Shown here piece after piece: positions 15,001 through 30,000 of a stretch of 64,000 nt of DNA. A program made the translations under genes and the position numbers. Below the pieces are notes generated by a model. It did not search any database. It saw only the letters and a program-made list of their open reading frames with translations, and was not told the origin of the DNA. This DNA is from Antedon mediterranea (taxonomy: Eukaryota; Echinodermata; Crinoidea; Comatulida; Antedonidae): positions 20,804,922 to 20,868,921 of the forward strand of contig NC_092678.1 of assembly GCF_964355755.1 (NCBI RefSeq). The letters run 5' to 3'. Within the stretch, counting starts at the first letter, position 1. Every line of letters starts with the position of its first letter.

Positions 15001-18000
15001 GCCTGCGGCAAGGGAAATGTGTTCACATGGAACTCTGTGTAGAATAAAAATTATGAGAATACAAAATATGTGCAATATTATTTAAATGTGGTCGCATGAA
15101 GCTGCATAAATTATAAATTTACAATCATGTATTAAAATGATTGTTTTGCATATTTTCAGGACTTCCAAGGAGGAAATGACAATAAATTTGGCAAAGCACA
15201 GTTGATTCAGTTGGTAGGGTTATTGGAAAATGAACTACAAACCAGAGATCTAATAATTCATCAATTCAAGGTGAGTACACACCTATTATATAATGGTATG
15301 ACCTATAATCCATAGTATTTCACTGGCACTATTTCCTAAATGTCCTAAAAGAACAAAAATCATTCAGGACAAGAATAAAATAATGATTATACACTATAAA
15401 AAGGAATTTTTTTGTAACCCTTTTATGAAATGGTATGACCCATAAACAATGCCATTATTTCAATGTGGCTTTACTGTATTGTTGATTTTTTACAATAAGA
15501 CCTTTTAAAAGAAAAGGGAAAAAACATTTATTTAATTTTGCCAAGTTGAAAATATATATCAATGTATTTTTATGTGTTAGGACTCAGTAGAAAATATAAC
15601 AGTAGTACAAAACAACCCCAAAATGTTGATACTCTGACACAATTGAATGACACTGCTCGTGGAACATCCCAGCAATATGTGTCCACCGTGTGTTTCATAT
15701 TAAACACGCTCAGTTGCCCCATGCACTCTAATGGCATATTGATCATACAGGCCTATGAGATGCGTCCCTATGACCTAGCCAGCTGACATCTAGGCAGACA
15801 GCTGATGCCGATAGCGGATATTACCCAATATCATCTAGTAACCAAACTAATCATATTGATTCTGTACCTTTATTGTTTTCTTATTTGCAAACGGCTTGTG
15901 GTTAATATTGATCAGCCACATTTATTATTCAATACCATATTAATATTATATTATAATTATCATCAGTGTACTAGTTAATTAAAATGATCTGACATTTGAT
16001 GCAAGTGCTAGTTATCAATATGGTTGTTTCTTTTTACACCATATGTTGGCTCAGTTTCCAAAATATTAAATGTTGTCGTATAAAATAAAAATAAGTACTT
16101 TGAAAACTATACTATAGTATAATTAATTAAAAAGCAAATAATTTTAAACAACAGTTTTCATTAACACTAATTACTAACTATGCTATTTGTTCCTGTACAG
16201 CTGTACAGTATGTAGTTCTGAGCTTTATCTTTTTAAGAGGCTACAAAATGAAGAAAGTTTGTCCAACACCCATATCTAATAATGGTACAGTCCACGAAGC
16301 ATGCCTGCATAAAGTAGTATTATTTAGAGTACATTGCTATACTCAAACAAGGACCTAATAATGAATAATGATGATCAAGTATCCATGTTTACCCCCCAGT
16401 GCGGGCTGATACACGCATCAGTATGTTAAATATAGATATATTACTTTTCTTCTTTTCTCATAGCTTGAGCGTCAGAAATTGCTACGTAGCAAGTCTGTGC
16501 AAAAGAAACTTATATTCAATAATCCATATGCTGCGCTAATCCGGGATCGTCCAGATGGCGAACCCGGAGAGGAAGAAGCCAACCACCCCCTCAACCACCT
16601 ACAGACCCTGATAACGCATCACAAAAAGGCAGAGCAGAATATGATTGGCCAATTAAAAGCTTTGACCGAAAGCCATGCAAAGGTATTTATATTCTTAGTC
16701 TACTTTGTGCAAAACTTACCCGGATAAACCTCTGAGAGGAGAACATAACTTAAAAATAAATTTGAGCACCCCTCCAAGACAGTGATATTGTCCAATATTC
16801 CCAATACCCTGAATCCCCTTGTGAATGTGATAAATGTAAAAAAATTATTTATTTTGAGAATCCTGAATACCAACCACTAAAAACCAAGTTTTATAAGACA
16901 GTAGTTTTAATAATTACAAATATACTATAATAATGATGATGATTATTGATAATATTGATAGAAATTATTTTTTGCAATCAAATTAAAAATATATTAATAT
17001 ATATAAGGCATTTTGAACCAATCTAAAATTATAAACTTCAAGTGACAATTATCATTGTCACCAAAACCTTTAGTCACAAGTGTTGAAACACTGCTAATTT
17101 CCGTAATGGCTGTGTACCAGCTAAGCGTGTTAATTATGTTTAATGAGATGTTAATTAGCTTGCTGAGCCAATACTTAATACCCACAATCAAGCTGACTCA
17201 TATGTTAATGAGTATTGATGAATGCACTGTAGTCTTTTGCGTGTCATACCGCCATTTGATTGATCCACTTGTTCAATTACAATGGTGTTAATCAATAATC
17301 TTAGCCTGTCATCAAGTATAATTATTAATATACTGTATATTATAGTATGAATAATACGTATGTTTTATTTAGTAGGCAAAGATATCAAGGCCTAAATAAA
17401 ATTTACATATTAATTAAATAACATATTGAAGCAATAAATATATTAGTATATTGATAAAAATTATTATTAGTAAATTAATATTGTAATTTTGTTACTGCTG
17501 TATTATTACAATTTTGAATCCTGCTGAATTTAAGAAAATACATTTTCTTAGATTGTGTTTACTACCCTGCAAGTGCAATTAAGTCATAATATAGGGAACC
17601 TTTTGATAAAGATAAGTCCCTGCATGGATACAATAAATTAAAATAATGTAACTAGTTCCTACAGGTCCTACTGTAGGTAACACTAAACCAACACATTTTT
17701 CTCTTGGTTTTCTTCTTTTTATTTCTTTTGTTAAGTGCATTGAGGCTTTGCATAATACGCTATATAAATCCTATTTATTATTATTATTATAGTTAATAAT
17801 AATATCATTTTTTCACATTAATTTTGTCCTTATAGACAGTATTAATAAAAATTTTAATTTTTGTTAAGATTGTTTCTCAGTTGGAAGATGAACGGCACAA
17901 GCATGCACAAGACGCCGCTCAAGGAGATGATGTTACCTATATGTTGGAGAAGGAGAGGGAACGTCTTATACAACAGGTGATGTTTCTGGTGCAACTTTAT

Positions 18001-21000
18001 AATGTTCACTATCAAAAAGAGAAAATGTCTCCATGATCTGGGTTGTACATTTTTCTGTTTGACACAGTGACCTTTAGGGGTGTAGAAATGTTCAGTCTCT
18101 TCTGACAAACTTGTGCCTATATACCCTTTGCTGAGTGTAAATCATATATGATGCTATAGATTTAAATAGATATAGATTTTAAATGTAATATTCAATACTT
18201 ATATTTCATTTTTTTCGAACAGGTTGAATTTGAAAAAGCTCAACAAAAGAAGCTGGAAAGAGAAAACAAAAGAGCACAAAATGTTATTGTTCAGGAACGT
18301 AAAAACATCAAACAGGTTGCTAAATTTATGTTGGCAGAAAGAACTGTCCTTTTAGAACAACTCAAGGAAGAGCAGCAAAAATCTGACATGTTGGCGCAGT
18401 CTTTACTGACTCTCCAGCATAAGGTGGAGAGCACTGAAAACTATTTATCTGCAGAATCAAAAGATGCTGCCAAACGGGAGGCAGAGATGGAAAAGCAACT
18501 TTCTGAAGTTGATGTTGAAAGAGAACAGTTAAAAGCAAAATTTAATCGTGAAGAAAACAGAAATAAAGAACTAAAAGATGAAGTTCAGATTTTGAGAAAG
18601 AAAATTAGTGATCTTGAACAAGCTTTAGCGAATACAGAACAAAAATTAAAATTAGAGGTTGCCAAGAAAAACTCAAAGATTAGTCCAAGCAATAGTTCCG
18701 TTTCCATAGTTGAAACTCCTGCAAAAGACACTAAACAAAAGACTCCGAATGTAACAAGAGCAACTTCTAAGGTTATAAGAGATCGCAAATTAGATCGCTC
18801 TGATGGTTCTAATTCTTCCAGTTCGGAAGATCTTCATAACCCAAGGACTGCTAAAAATCCTGGAGTTACTAGACCCGGAAGCGGAGTTGTCAAACCAGGT
18901 TCTAAGATGAAGCCAAAAGTTGGAAATTCGTCACCGACGACACAGGTGCGAGGAAGCAACAACGGGAGGGCATCGCCAGTCAACAGAAGTAAGCAGGGTG
19001 GTGTAGCAGGTAGTAAACGTGGTGAGGCTTCAGCCTCTGCTAACCCTCCCACTGCCAAAGTTCTTCCACTGACAAAGCAGCAAGGGAAGCCTGGCTCTCC
19101 AGGTCGAGGTACTGGTTCAATAATCAACACTGGAGAGGACAGGTCTAGGGATACCAAAGTCACTAACAATTCTAAGCAAACCACAGCTTCTAACCAACCC
19201 CTTGTAATTCAAGCACCTTCCCAAGGTGGAACACAATCCAAAAAGGTTGTTTCACCCAGGGGGAACCCCCCTCCTATTCCTCCTAACAAACCAACCCTTA
19301 TACCTCAGAAATCTGCTCCTTCGAGCGGGTACACTAACAGTGGAGTTGGTAAGACTGTGGTAGCTAGAAAATCCGATTCTTTGGTGGAGGCTCGCAAACA
19401 GTTCTACGCAAGTAAGCTGGGCGGAGTTGCGGGGCACAAAACAGGCGCCCTTAATGCCAACAGTAACAACTCTAACGCAGAGGGCATGGCCAGGGACACA
19501 CAGGTGGGTGAGGTAGAATCAAGAAGGTTGGATACTTCTACTTCAGGCCAGGCCAGCCCAGCTCCACACCTCACACTGACAGGTATTACTAACAACCAGC
19601 CTTCCTAGTACGGCATGCACGCTAGCTACTTTTATTAGCACTAAAACCGGCTGTTGTAGTTAGGTTACTTATAGCTTGACTAGTAGATTGTGGCGTGACT
19701 ACATATGTTTATAAATATTTTTATAACACAAATAATACTGGTAAACAAAATTGTAAACTTTAGTATAATTGTACACAAGATTTGTTTTACACATATAGTA
19801 TATCATTTTATTTATTAACCACATAACTAGGGCTTTTGGTTGATATATATTTAAAACATTAGCAATTGCTTGCTATAAGCTGAATGAACTAAACAATACA
19901 AAACTATATACTATTTGCTAGTTCCCTTTAGAGAAATATAGACCTGTTTGCATTGAGTACAGTATACAAAGTGCTTCTGTACCAATGCAGGCTTGTCTAG
20001 TATACAGTTTTAACCAATTCCAGCTGCTGAAGTAGGAAGTTAAAAAGTCAAAATACAAACATTAACACTACTAAATATCATTTTAAGAAAAGAAAAAAAA
20101 ACTTATTGTAGCCTCACAACCAAGAAGCACAATTAATAAAATGTAATTTCTAAAGTAACATATTAATATTAATCTAGTCGTAGCTAGATAACAGTCCTCG
20201 CCAATAGCTATTGTTTTTACAATCACATGACCAATATTTAATTATGACTAAAATTTAATTTAGTAACATTTTAATACCAGTATTATAGTTGTCATGTGAC
20301 CAACATATTAGAACCGTCATGTGACCAACATGTTAGAACAACTAAAATTTAGTAACATTTTAATACCAGTATTATAGTATCTAGTCATAGCTTTCATTAT
20401 GTCACATTGATACTATGTGATGCGCTTTCAGTCACATGACCCACTGGTAGTTAGAGTGCCTTTACTTCAATCCCAAGATTCCCTGGCCATGTCCTCTGTG
20501 CTGGTTTTTGCTGCTGTTTTGATGTTCTGCTTCATTGTTGGTGTCTTTTTGGTGTCTCTACAATGTCACTTTCTCTTTTTTTTTAAACAGTGTTTTAAGA
20601 TTTGCTCATACAAAGGTTAATGCAACAAAAAGTATAAGTTATTTCCACTTAATTTGGTAACAGTAAACATTTTCTAAACTTTTTGAAAGATCAATTTAGG
20701 TTAAGCATGCACAGTCCTAGATCATGATGATTGCTTGGTTCCCAATTGGATGCAATACAATGACAGCATAAGTTGGTTGATCAATCACAAGTGACGTTTT
20801 GGATGACCCATTGATCAAATTACCTCCTTGTGTTGTGGCCAGTTGAAAAACCAAGTTTAAGCTAGCTAAAGCTAATGTGGTTTTAGTTGAGTGTGTTGAG
20901 GGAATATCTAGATGATAAAACATTAGAAAAAATCAGTAATAAACTTATTATATTTATTGAAAGTGGCCTATTTCTTTGGCTGGGCGTATTATGCGATGTT

Positions 21001-24000
21001 GAAATTTATTAAGTAACAAGAAAATATAAAACAAACACTGCAGTTAAATAGTAGATCTTTGAGATTGCACCACCTAATACACTAGAATTAGGGGAGAGGG
21101 TTTAGTTCACATAAAAGTTAGAGTAGATTTTTTGTTTGTATACTGTTATCATGTTCAGTGGAAACAACTTTAACCAATTGCCTCCAACCTACCATTCTCC
21201 ATACCTGTAAATTAAAATTCTATTTTTGTTTTATTCTATTTTAAAAATAAAACAATAAATTGAGTGAAGAGAAGGAAATGAACAGTATTGTGAGAATTAG
21301 AAATATATATATATATATAGATAAATAAATATTTTCTGGAAAACTAAGAGATAGAGACCAATGATTTATAAGGCCTTAGAAAAAGGCTTGATTGATTGAG
21401 AGAACTTCAAACTATTTTTAGTGTACTACAAGCTGTTGTTTATTTTGAAGTGTGAACTTTGACATTTTTTATAAATAATGTGATGATGATTATCAGAGTA
21501 AAATTTATTTCTTAAACAGTTTTTTAAAGTTCATTTCCTAAATCGAAGTGCCAAGTGTGTGTATTTATTAACATTTTAGTGTTAAACATTTTTTAGTGTT
21601 TTTTTTTCTTCTTTTGCTTTAGATTTCAACAAAATTCTTGAACGGTTTAATATGTAATATCTCTCAATCCACACACTAATATTAAATAAGACTGAAATGA
21701 TAAAAGAAAGTAATAAGGGTGATATATTTTTTGAAAACTTCATCTAAAATAGAATGTATTCTCTGTACAGTTCATACAAGAATTCCTCAAAAGACATCAA
21801 GTAAAAGTAGTCACCATAGAGGTAGTAACTAAACAAACATTTTGATCCATCCATTTACATTGGCTTATGCAGGTTTCAAAACCTCCATTAAACCCACAAT
21901 GCATCTGTGTTGCGGCCTTAAAGCTTAACACTAATTACATAATTAAGATATCAAATTCCTGCACTTAATGGTAGTTATCACTCTAGTCACGCTTTCCTTT
22001 CACGAACATAACCTTTAATATAGCGTTTCATGCTGGAAGCGCTGTTTATTTATTCTTGGGAACCAAATACTTGCTCAAACACATTACATTTATAATGTAG
22101 ACATTTTCATGTATTAATAATGGTCATCACTTAATCATCCTTCTCAAGCTTTTCCTTAAATGCTCTTCGCTTACTAATATAATATAATATATAGCATTGG
22201 TCACACATTGGTAAAATTGGATTTCTTTTTAATGGTCAGCAGGTCAAGTTTAACATATATGTTTTACTTGTCCTTAATACCAAATTTAACTTTCCAATAA
22301 AAAGTTGCGAACAGAAGCAAGTAGTGGTTCTGATTTAATGAAACACCTCTCACATCATTCAACCAAAACATCCAAAACTGTTGGTTACAGACAATTATTT
22401 ATTTTTAAGATTCTAATTTAAATGGCATTTTTTTAATTTGTTCGTTTTGTTTCCTAAATATTTGCTTTATATAATTGTTTGTTTGTCCCCATTCGAAATG
22501 ATCAAATTCTATTGTCACTAATGAAATAATTAAAATTTTGTAATCTATTTCCATAGGTCAAAGGTTTTATGTTTGTGTGTGCGTGCTATATCTGTTGATG
22601 TGTGTTAATCCGTCCCCTGCATGTGTGTGGGTGTGTCCCTAAATCTGACCCACTCTCTTCACCACCAGCATGCTTCTTGCCCAGCCTAACCTTTCCTACG
22701 CTACTACTAACACTTCATCTGAATTCATTGCAAAACTCTGATTGCATTGCGAAGCTGGGCTGGACTGGAGTAGATCATCAACCTTTGAACTTTGACATTT
22801 TATTTTATCTTTATATATATTTCCATTAATAAGTCATATTTCATTCTAATTGCTTTTAATTAAATTGCACTCATTTCTATTGGAATATTTATATAATTAT
22901 GATGTATTTTACAAGCTTTTTATAAGTTTATTTATTTATATATTTTTTTTATATTCAAGGATTTTCATATTCGATATTTATTATGACGTTCTCTTTTCTA
23001 AGTTTGCTTCACTTTTTGTTTGTTGTGTTTAAGCAAATTCCATCATGATTTTAATTATTTCTAATTAATCATCAACAAATATAATTTAAATATCCATTTC
23101 AACATTTCAAATTAAATCTTCATTTTAAAGTAAAATGTGTACATCATTTTTTTTTAAACATTGATCAATGTACATACATTTTTATATTTCAAATTTATAT
23201 TTAAAAAAAATAACACTATGTTTATTAATAGAAATTACAGTTAATATAAAAAAATCATAAAAATGACTTAACCTATTTTCTTCACCTCCCCCTTAATTCT
23301 GGCATGCACAGTGTACCATACCCCTACTGACACAGAGTAAGTACTGCTTTAACGAATGCAGATTTGTCACATTATCCCCTCCATACGAATGTATTTCCAT
23401 CCTTCTTGCACTTAACCAATCACACAGGGCTTGTAAAAAAAAATTAATAATGGTAAAAAAAATTAATAATGGTAAAAAAAATTGCCATTGGTCCTGTTTA
23501 GACTGAAACCTCATGCAAATTCAAGTAATTGAAATCAGAAATCAAATTATAAATATCAGAAAACTAATCGAAAAACAAAAAAACAACATATCTAATTTAT
23601 TAACAGTCATGAAGATAATGAAATATTTAAGAAAGTGACAACACCTCCCTAACTGAGATTCACATTTGAATATTTTCATTAAAACAACATCTGATAATAA
23701 AAGAATAATTACATATTTAGTTTTATTTAAAAGAATCAGGATTTGAATAAGTTTCTAAATACACTATATCAAATTTGATCTTTAAATTCATTGCTTTGTG
23801 TGGTTGGTCTCTTCTGCATGACTTCCAACTTTCTATGTTGAATCAAACTATCATCTACCATTTCTCTCTCACCGGAACATGTGCGTGGTCAGGTTTGATA
23901 TAAAGCTGATACTGAGGTTAACTAAATGTTATGCGAAAATGTGAGGATCAGATATATTTGGACTAACTAATCTTAAATTTATGAGATTACAGTAGATACA

Positions 24001-27000
24001 CATGTTGAGTATTTGGAAAATGTGAGGATCAGATACATTTGGATTAACAACTAATCTTAAATTTATGAGATTACAGTAGATACACATGTTGAGTATTTGG
24101 AAAATGTGAGGATCAGATACATTTCGATTAACAACTAATCTTAAATTTATGAGATTACAGTCATATATCGAGTTCTTCTGAAGGAAAAAGAAATGCTCAT
24201 AAATTCTCCCTTTTCAACAAGACTAGAATGTTGCTGTAGTTGTTTTGAATCACAAAATATTATTTATTGCATTTTTAAGTTATGACTACAAACAATTGAA
24301 ATGTTTACATATTCTAACCTTGTCATTATATTTATATATTGTTGTTGTGTTTTTTTTCAATTTGTTTTTAATAAATTATATTTATTTTTTTTTAAATTGA
24401 AAGATTATCGTACAAAATATTGTTTAGTCCTTGTATCTATATATTTAGAAAGAAGCAACTAACAATTTTTTGTACCATTTTTATCACTATTTATTTATTG
24501 TTATGAAAGTTGTAATAACAGTTATTCCGATTTTGTAAACAACTGTACAGGTTGCAAGAATTTTTGTAAACATTTCATTTTATGTTCATTTTTATTTTAA
24601 TTACCATATTTGACTTTATTAGTTTACATATTTAAAATTTATGTGGAAACGTTTATTGAATAATTTAACACCACAAAATTTGAAGAAAAACTTCCCAACA
24701 TGCAGGGAGTTTGGTTGTTAAAAATTTACAAAAAAGTTTAAATATATAAAAAGTTAAAAAAACTATGACATGGCTATTGCATGATTAATAATTTATTTGA
24801 CAATTCAATGATATATTTATATAAATTAATTATTTTATAAATATTCATTATTTAACCAGTTTGTTAGTGCTCCTAATCAGTTACCAACCAATCATAACTC
24901 ATTGTTCTGATAATTTGCATGGCAAATATTAATTATTCATTGTATCTCATGAATATTTGATGAAAGTCTGTGATTGTTATTTTGCTAGAAGAAATCAGCA
25001 TCATGACTATTTTTTAACCATTCTATTTTTTCCCGTTGCTAACAGATATTGACCTCATGTCCTGACCTTTATTTAACTCTTAGAATATTAAACATTCAAT
25101 ATCCAGTCCAGTCTGGAAAACTTTTTTTTGCAAATATTTGGTACTCAAAAAATAAATCCTGTCAGGTTCACCTTTCAGAATGAAGAATTTTTCTATTGAC
25201 ATCAGCATTTTTATAATTGTTTTAATGAATTATTCATCATGTCATTTGCATATCTTTTATCCCTCCTTTTTTTTTAAATAATTTTTTTTATTACAGAACA
25301 TTGCACTTTTCTTTTACAAACTATTTCTTATTATGTATTATGTTTGAGAATGTATGGTATATTATTAAAAGTTGTGTATTTATGCATATTGGTAATAACA
25401 TTTGCATATTATTTCCTCAGGATGTTTTGATTGGTTTGTGTCAGTAAATTATTACAGGTGGCCGTGCATTATTCATGGTCCTATTTGCATATAAATTATT
25501 GTTATTTAATTTCTTGCAGGTCTCTCTGGCCAAGTAGTTAGACATCAGATAAGTTCAGCAGCCGGTGCTAGCCCCTTGCACCTGGTAGCTGAGAGGGGGG
25601 AGGTAGGGGCAATTAATAGACTTGTAGTTGAACAGCATTTGGATCCTAATTTAACTGCCGACGATGGATCTACTCCGGTTCATATAGCGGCCCTTTATGG
25701 CCATTTTGGTAAGTTTAATGCTTTATACGTGATAATACCATGCTAAAGGCACAATAGACAATAGGGTTTGAATAATTACTTGAGTGTCACAACCCTAATT
25801 AATAGCTAGATCTCGGGCCATCACAAATTGAAAGCTCCCTGTTCAAGTAATTGTAAGATAGCTTAATTATATATCAGTCAATACATACAGTAGCCCAATG
25901 CACATTTAATTAGCAAATCTGATCTATCAGTACCTAATTCTCTCTAGCAACCAACGTCACATTAAGTATTGTTCTTTACAGATTGTTTAAAGTCTTTGTT
26001 ACAACACGGTGGTTCAGCCGCCGCCGTTAGAGTTGATGGTTTCACACCGCTTCACGCAGCTGCCAAATTTGGACATGCAAGGTAAGACCTATCAAATATG
26101 GGGTTGAATAAAGGTTAAACAGCCAACATTTAAGTACCTAGTACATTTATGTTTTTAAGATATGATATCAACTTAGTTCTCATCCTTCTCTACTGTAGTC
26201 TGGTGTTCTTTTAGCAGTTCCTTTATGTGATATCCATTTAATCTTGATGTTATTCTTATATCTTCTTTTAGATGTATGCAGTTACTACTCGATGCTGGCA
26301 GCCCTGCAAGCCAGCCAGATACCATAGGATGGCAGCCTTTGCATCAGGCAGCTAGCAGTGGTTCTGGAGCTTGTGTTCAAGTTCTTCTAAGCCAGGGTAT
26401 TTCCAGTTTGTGTCGATCACAAGTATGTCTTTTACTCTTTTTAATGAACCTTTTGTGGCTATTTTTTTAGTATTGTTACAATTAATGTACAAATTAATAA
26501 TATTACTTTTACTTTTAGACTGGATGCACTCCTTTACATATAGCAGCAGAGAGAGGACATGTTGAGTGTCTTCAAGTGTTGCTTCAGCACTTCACAGCTA
26601 AAGGTCTGCATAGTGAGCTGAATGCAGCAAGCCAAGAAGGATGGACAGCGGCACATCTTGCAGCCTCTCTTGGACATGTTGTAAGTTTATCATACATACA
26701 TGACATCTAGATTAATGGCCATTATTGCTTCTGTTGTCAACACTGGGGAAGTATATAATTGTTGTATTAATGGACTTTACTCCTAGAACATGAAGTGGAT
26801 AACCAATCATAACTTAGTCTATTCAAATCTCCCTATTGAAACAGAAAATCTTGACTACATTTTTTTGTTGTTGTAATTTAGGAAGCTCTTGAGCTGCTCT
26901 GTCGACACGGCCTAGATCTGGAAGCTCTTGACATGTGGCAACGAACTCCTCATGATGTTGCCACACCGACCTGTAAACGAGTTATCGCTTTCAGTAAGTG

Positions 27001-30000
27001 CTTACAGTAACATTTTCTTGGGGTTAAGAATTCATCAATGATAGATTATTGCTTCAAAAGGGACATCCTGAAAAATTGTATTTATTTCCTTTAAAGTATA
27101 ATTTTTATAAAATGTTACAGACCATTCTTAGTACGATGGTGTATTTTTGTTCATCAGGTTCACCAGACAGTATCAAGGTGATTGTTGCAGTTGTTGTTGA
27201 TGGAGAACAAGGACAGAGTTGTCAGCGTTGCAGCATCGGCTGTATACTGATCTCTAAGCGTACCAATTGGACTTCTTTTCATAGCAGTGTAGCAAATGCT
27301 CTTATGCAGCATACAAAGGTAAAGACTTGCCAGTCTTGAATATCAGTCTGTATTGTTTGTCTGCATAAATTAGTTTGAAAAGATCATGTCATCAGATTGG
27401 ATTTGAACCTAGAGGTTGATAGACAGCCATCAAAACCCTTAGACTTCAGCTTGTCGTAACTTTGATGGTTTTTCTTCAATCAGGAATTAAATGGAGCTGA
27501 TGGCATTGGAAAGACGGATGGAAGTCCAACAGAAGATACACCAGATGGAGAGATGGAACTTAGTCTAAATGCAGCAGCTATTGCTTCTTACACACTAGGT
27601 AAGCTTCTTTCTCTTCTTCAGAGTCTATCGGAACTAGGTTATTACTAGACTAGATTGAAAATAAAATATCATTATCTTTGTTTTGCTCAGGTAGTGTAAC
27701 ATGGACCAGTCATAAATACCCATCCACTCCTCCATATGTGTTGACCAAGTCCGGATCTGATATAGAGATTCGACTGAAATCAGTAGCTAAAGGAAGTCTG
27801 GATCAGTTGGCCTATACCAGTCATGTGTCAGCTAAAACTTTGCAGACATTCTTACGATTGGTGAGTAATATTCATATGATAGTTATCACTGGATTTGATT
27901 TTAGCTTTTTATACTTGTTCATACTGGTTCTCACTAGTTCATACTTGTTCTCACTGAGATCTGGCAGGGATAACAATAAGACTCTGTTTTACAATAGCCA
28001 TCTCTTTACCAATTATACTAATTTTGTTTATATATACACTTTTTTCTTATACTACAGGTTGAACAGTACCGTAACGTTGTGTTCTATGGACCACCTGGCT
28101 GCTGCAAGTCACATGTCGCTGTTAAACTTGCTCAGTGCCTTAAGGTTAGTGTCTAGTTATACACAGCTGGTCCAAAACCTATTATCTCACACTACTCATT
28201 TTCATTCAAAATAACTTATGTGTTCTCTTCACAGACTAGACAAGATAAAGAAGGATTGAGATGTACAGTTATTGTGCTACCTCTGCAACATAATGTTACC
28301 AGAGAAAGCCTAAAGAAAGTTCTTATCGAAAAAGGTAATCACCATCATCATTATCATAAATAATCCTCATCAGTATCTTGATCATTATGCTAAGGAATTG
28401 TCTCTAATATTTAGTTGTGAAAGACAACTCTAGTGCCCGCAAGGTTCTGGCTTGATTCATGCTTTTCAGACTCATTTTCTAATCTTTTTTTTTTTAAAGG
28501 TTTCTTGCGAGCCATTGAACATGTAGGTGATTGGCCAATGACAGCACCCATCCTGGTTTTGGACGGCTTGGACCAAATCAATGTTTCAATCATTTTGTCG
28601 GATTTGATCCCAGCTCTTGAACACCTGAGAGCCAGTAGCCCTACATCACCACCAGCTTACCAACTACATCCAAGGAACTGTATCATAGCAACCATGAATA
28701 GGAACAGGTAGTGTAGTGATCCCACAATGCTTTGTAATCAATTTCAATTGAAGTACATATGAGATAATTTATTTGATTACGCAAAACAGTTTCCGTTGAT
28801 GAAATGAAAAATAACATATAACCATATTTTGTTTAGGATGACTGGTCTAGACTTATCCATGCAACAGCTGTTCCGTTGGGTACATTTTAAATGGGATAAT
28901 CAGCCGGTGCGTTGTATGTTAGCACGCCATATCCGTCTCCGTTTGATCTCTGCCAACGGAGGTCAACCTTTCCCACCAACTGACGGCCAGAACTTGTTAG
29001 GAGCTTGGGTGTACAGTGCGTGGTGGCGACTGAACGAGTACTTGCAGAAATTGAGTTTGGTTGAGACGATTCAAGGCCCAAGGTTGTTGTACGATTTTCC
29101 ACTGGACGTTCACAACCCAGAAGTTGTTTTTAGGTGAGTAACGCTCTGTCTACACTATCCAACTAGTGATATGCCCAAATATGGTAGTGATATGACATCG
29201 TTATCATTTTATGAAATGCTAACACAAGATTTTGAATTTTTTTTCTTAGATGGTTGGCGAAGACTTGGAATGTACAAATTGCACCAGCTGTAGAAGAAGC
29301 GATCGTACAAGGTTCGTCAGCTGGTGGGCCAACCCCTACAACGCAAGTGGTAAACACCGCCCTCTGTGTGTTGCTACGTAAGGCTATCCTACCGAACTGT
29401 CCCTTCCAGGCATCAGGTAATTTAAAAGCCAATATTAAATATGGTATTAATGTTTTTATTCAAATAATGGACTGTACCATTTATATGTATAGGGGTGTTA
29501 AATGAATTTGCAGTGAGAATGAAAATTACAGTTAGTATTTAACTGAAATACTTATATCTTTATTCTTATATTTCAGAATATCAGGGGTATTTGTCCAACT
29601 TCCGTGGCATGAAAGATGGTCCTGTACTGTCGCAGACTTCAACTATCATTCGAGCTGAGCGCAGAAGTAGAAGTCTCGATCGTAGCAAGGTAGCAGCTTC
29701 TAACTATCTCAGTCTTCCACGTGATCAAATGGTTCTTGATTTGGGTAAGTAATAACAGTCGTAAAATTATTAAGCTGCCAGTTGGATAATTAAAATCCTG
29801 CCTCTCTCAACATTAATAATTGTATTCATTGTTCTGTTTCCTAATTGCACTGTCTTTTTTGTATAGTAGGTGAGGATAGAGCATCTACTGTGAAGAGAAA
29901 CAATAAAACTGACATTGCCAAACGTGTCATTGAAATGTACAATGGGTAAGCCTTTTACAAAATTCTATTTTTTATAAAAAATAAATACAATAAATTTAGC

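Noticed and set aside
22602-22829. Pro/Leu-rich open frame in CTTNBP2 intron 5 as an extra coding exon
   Set aside because: No convincing acceptor and donor in phase, no family resemblance, and exon 5 already joins the ankyrin exon in phase.
27384-27450. Possible third tRNA-like SINE fragment (minus strand, GGTTCAAATCC)
   Set aside because: Only a B-box-like motif is present; the flanking sequence does not align well enough with the other copies.
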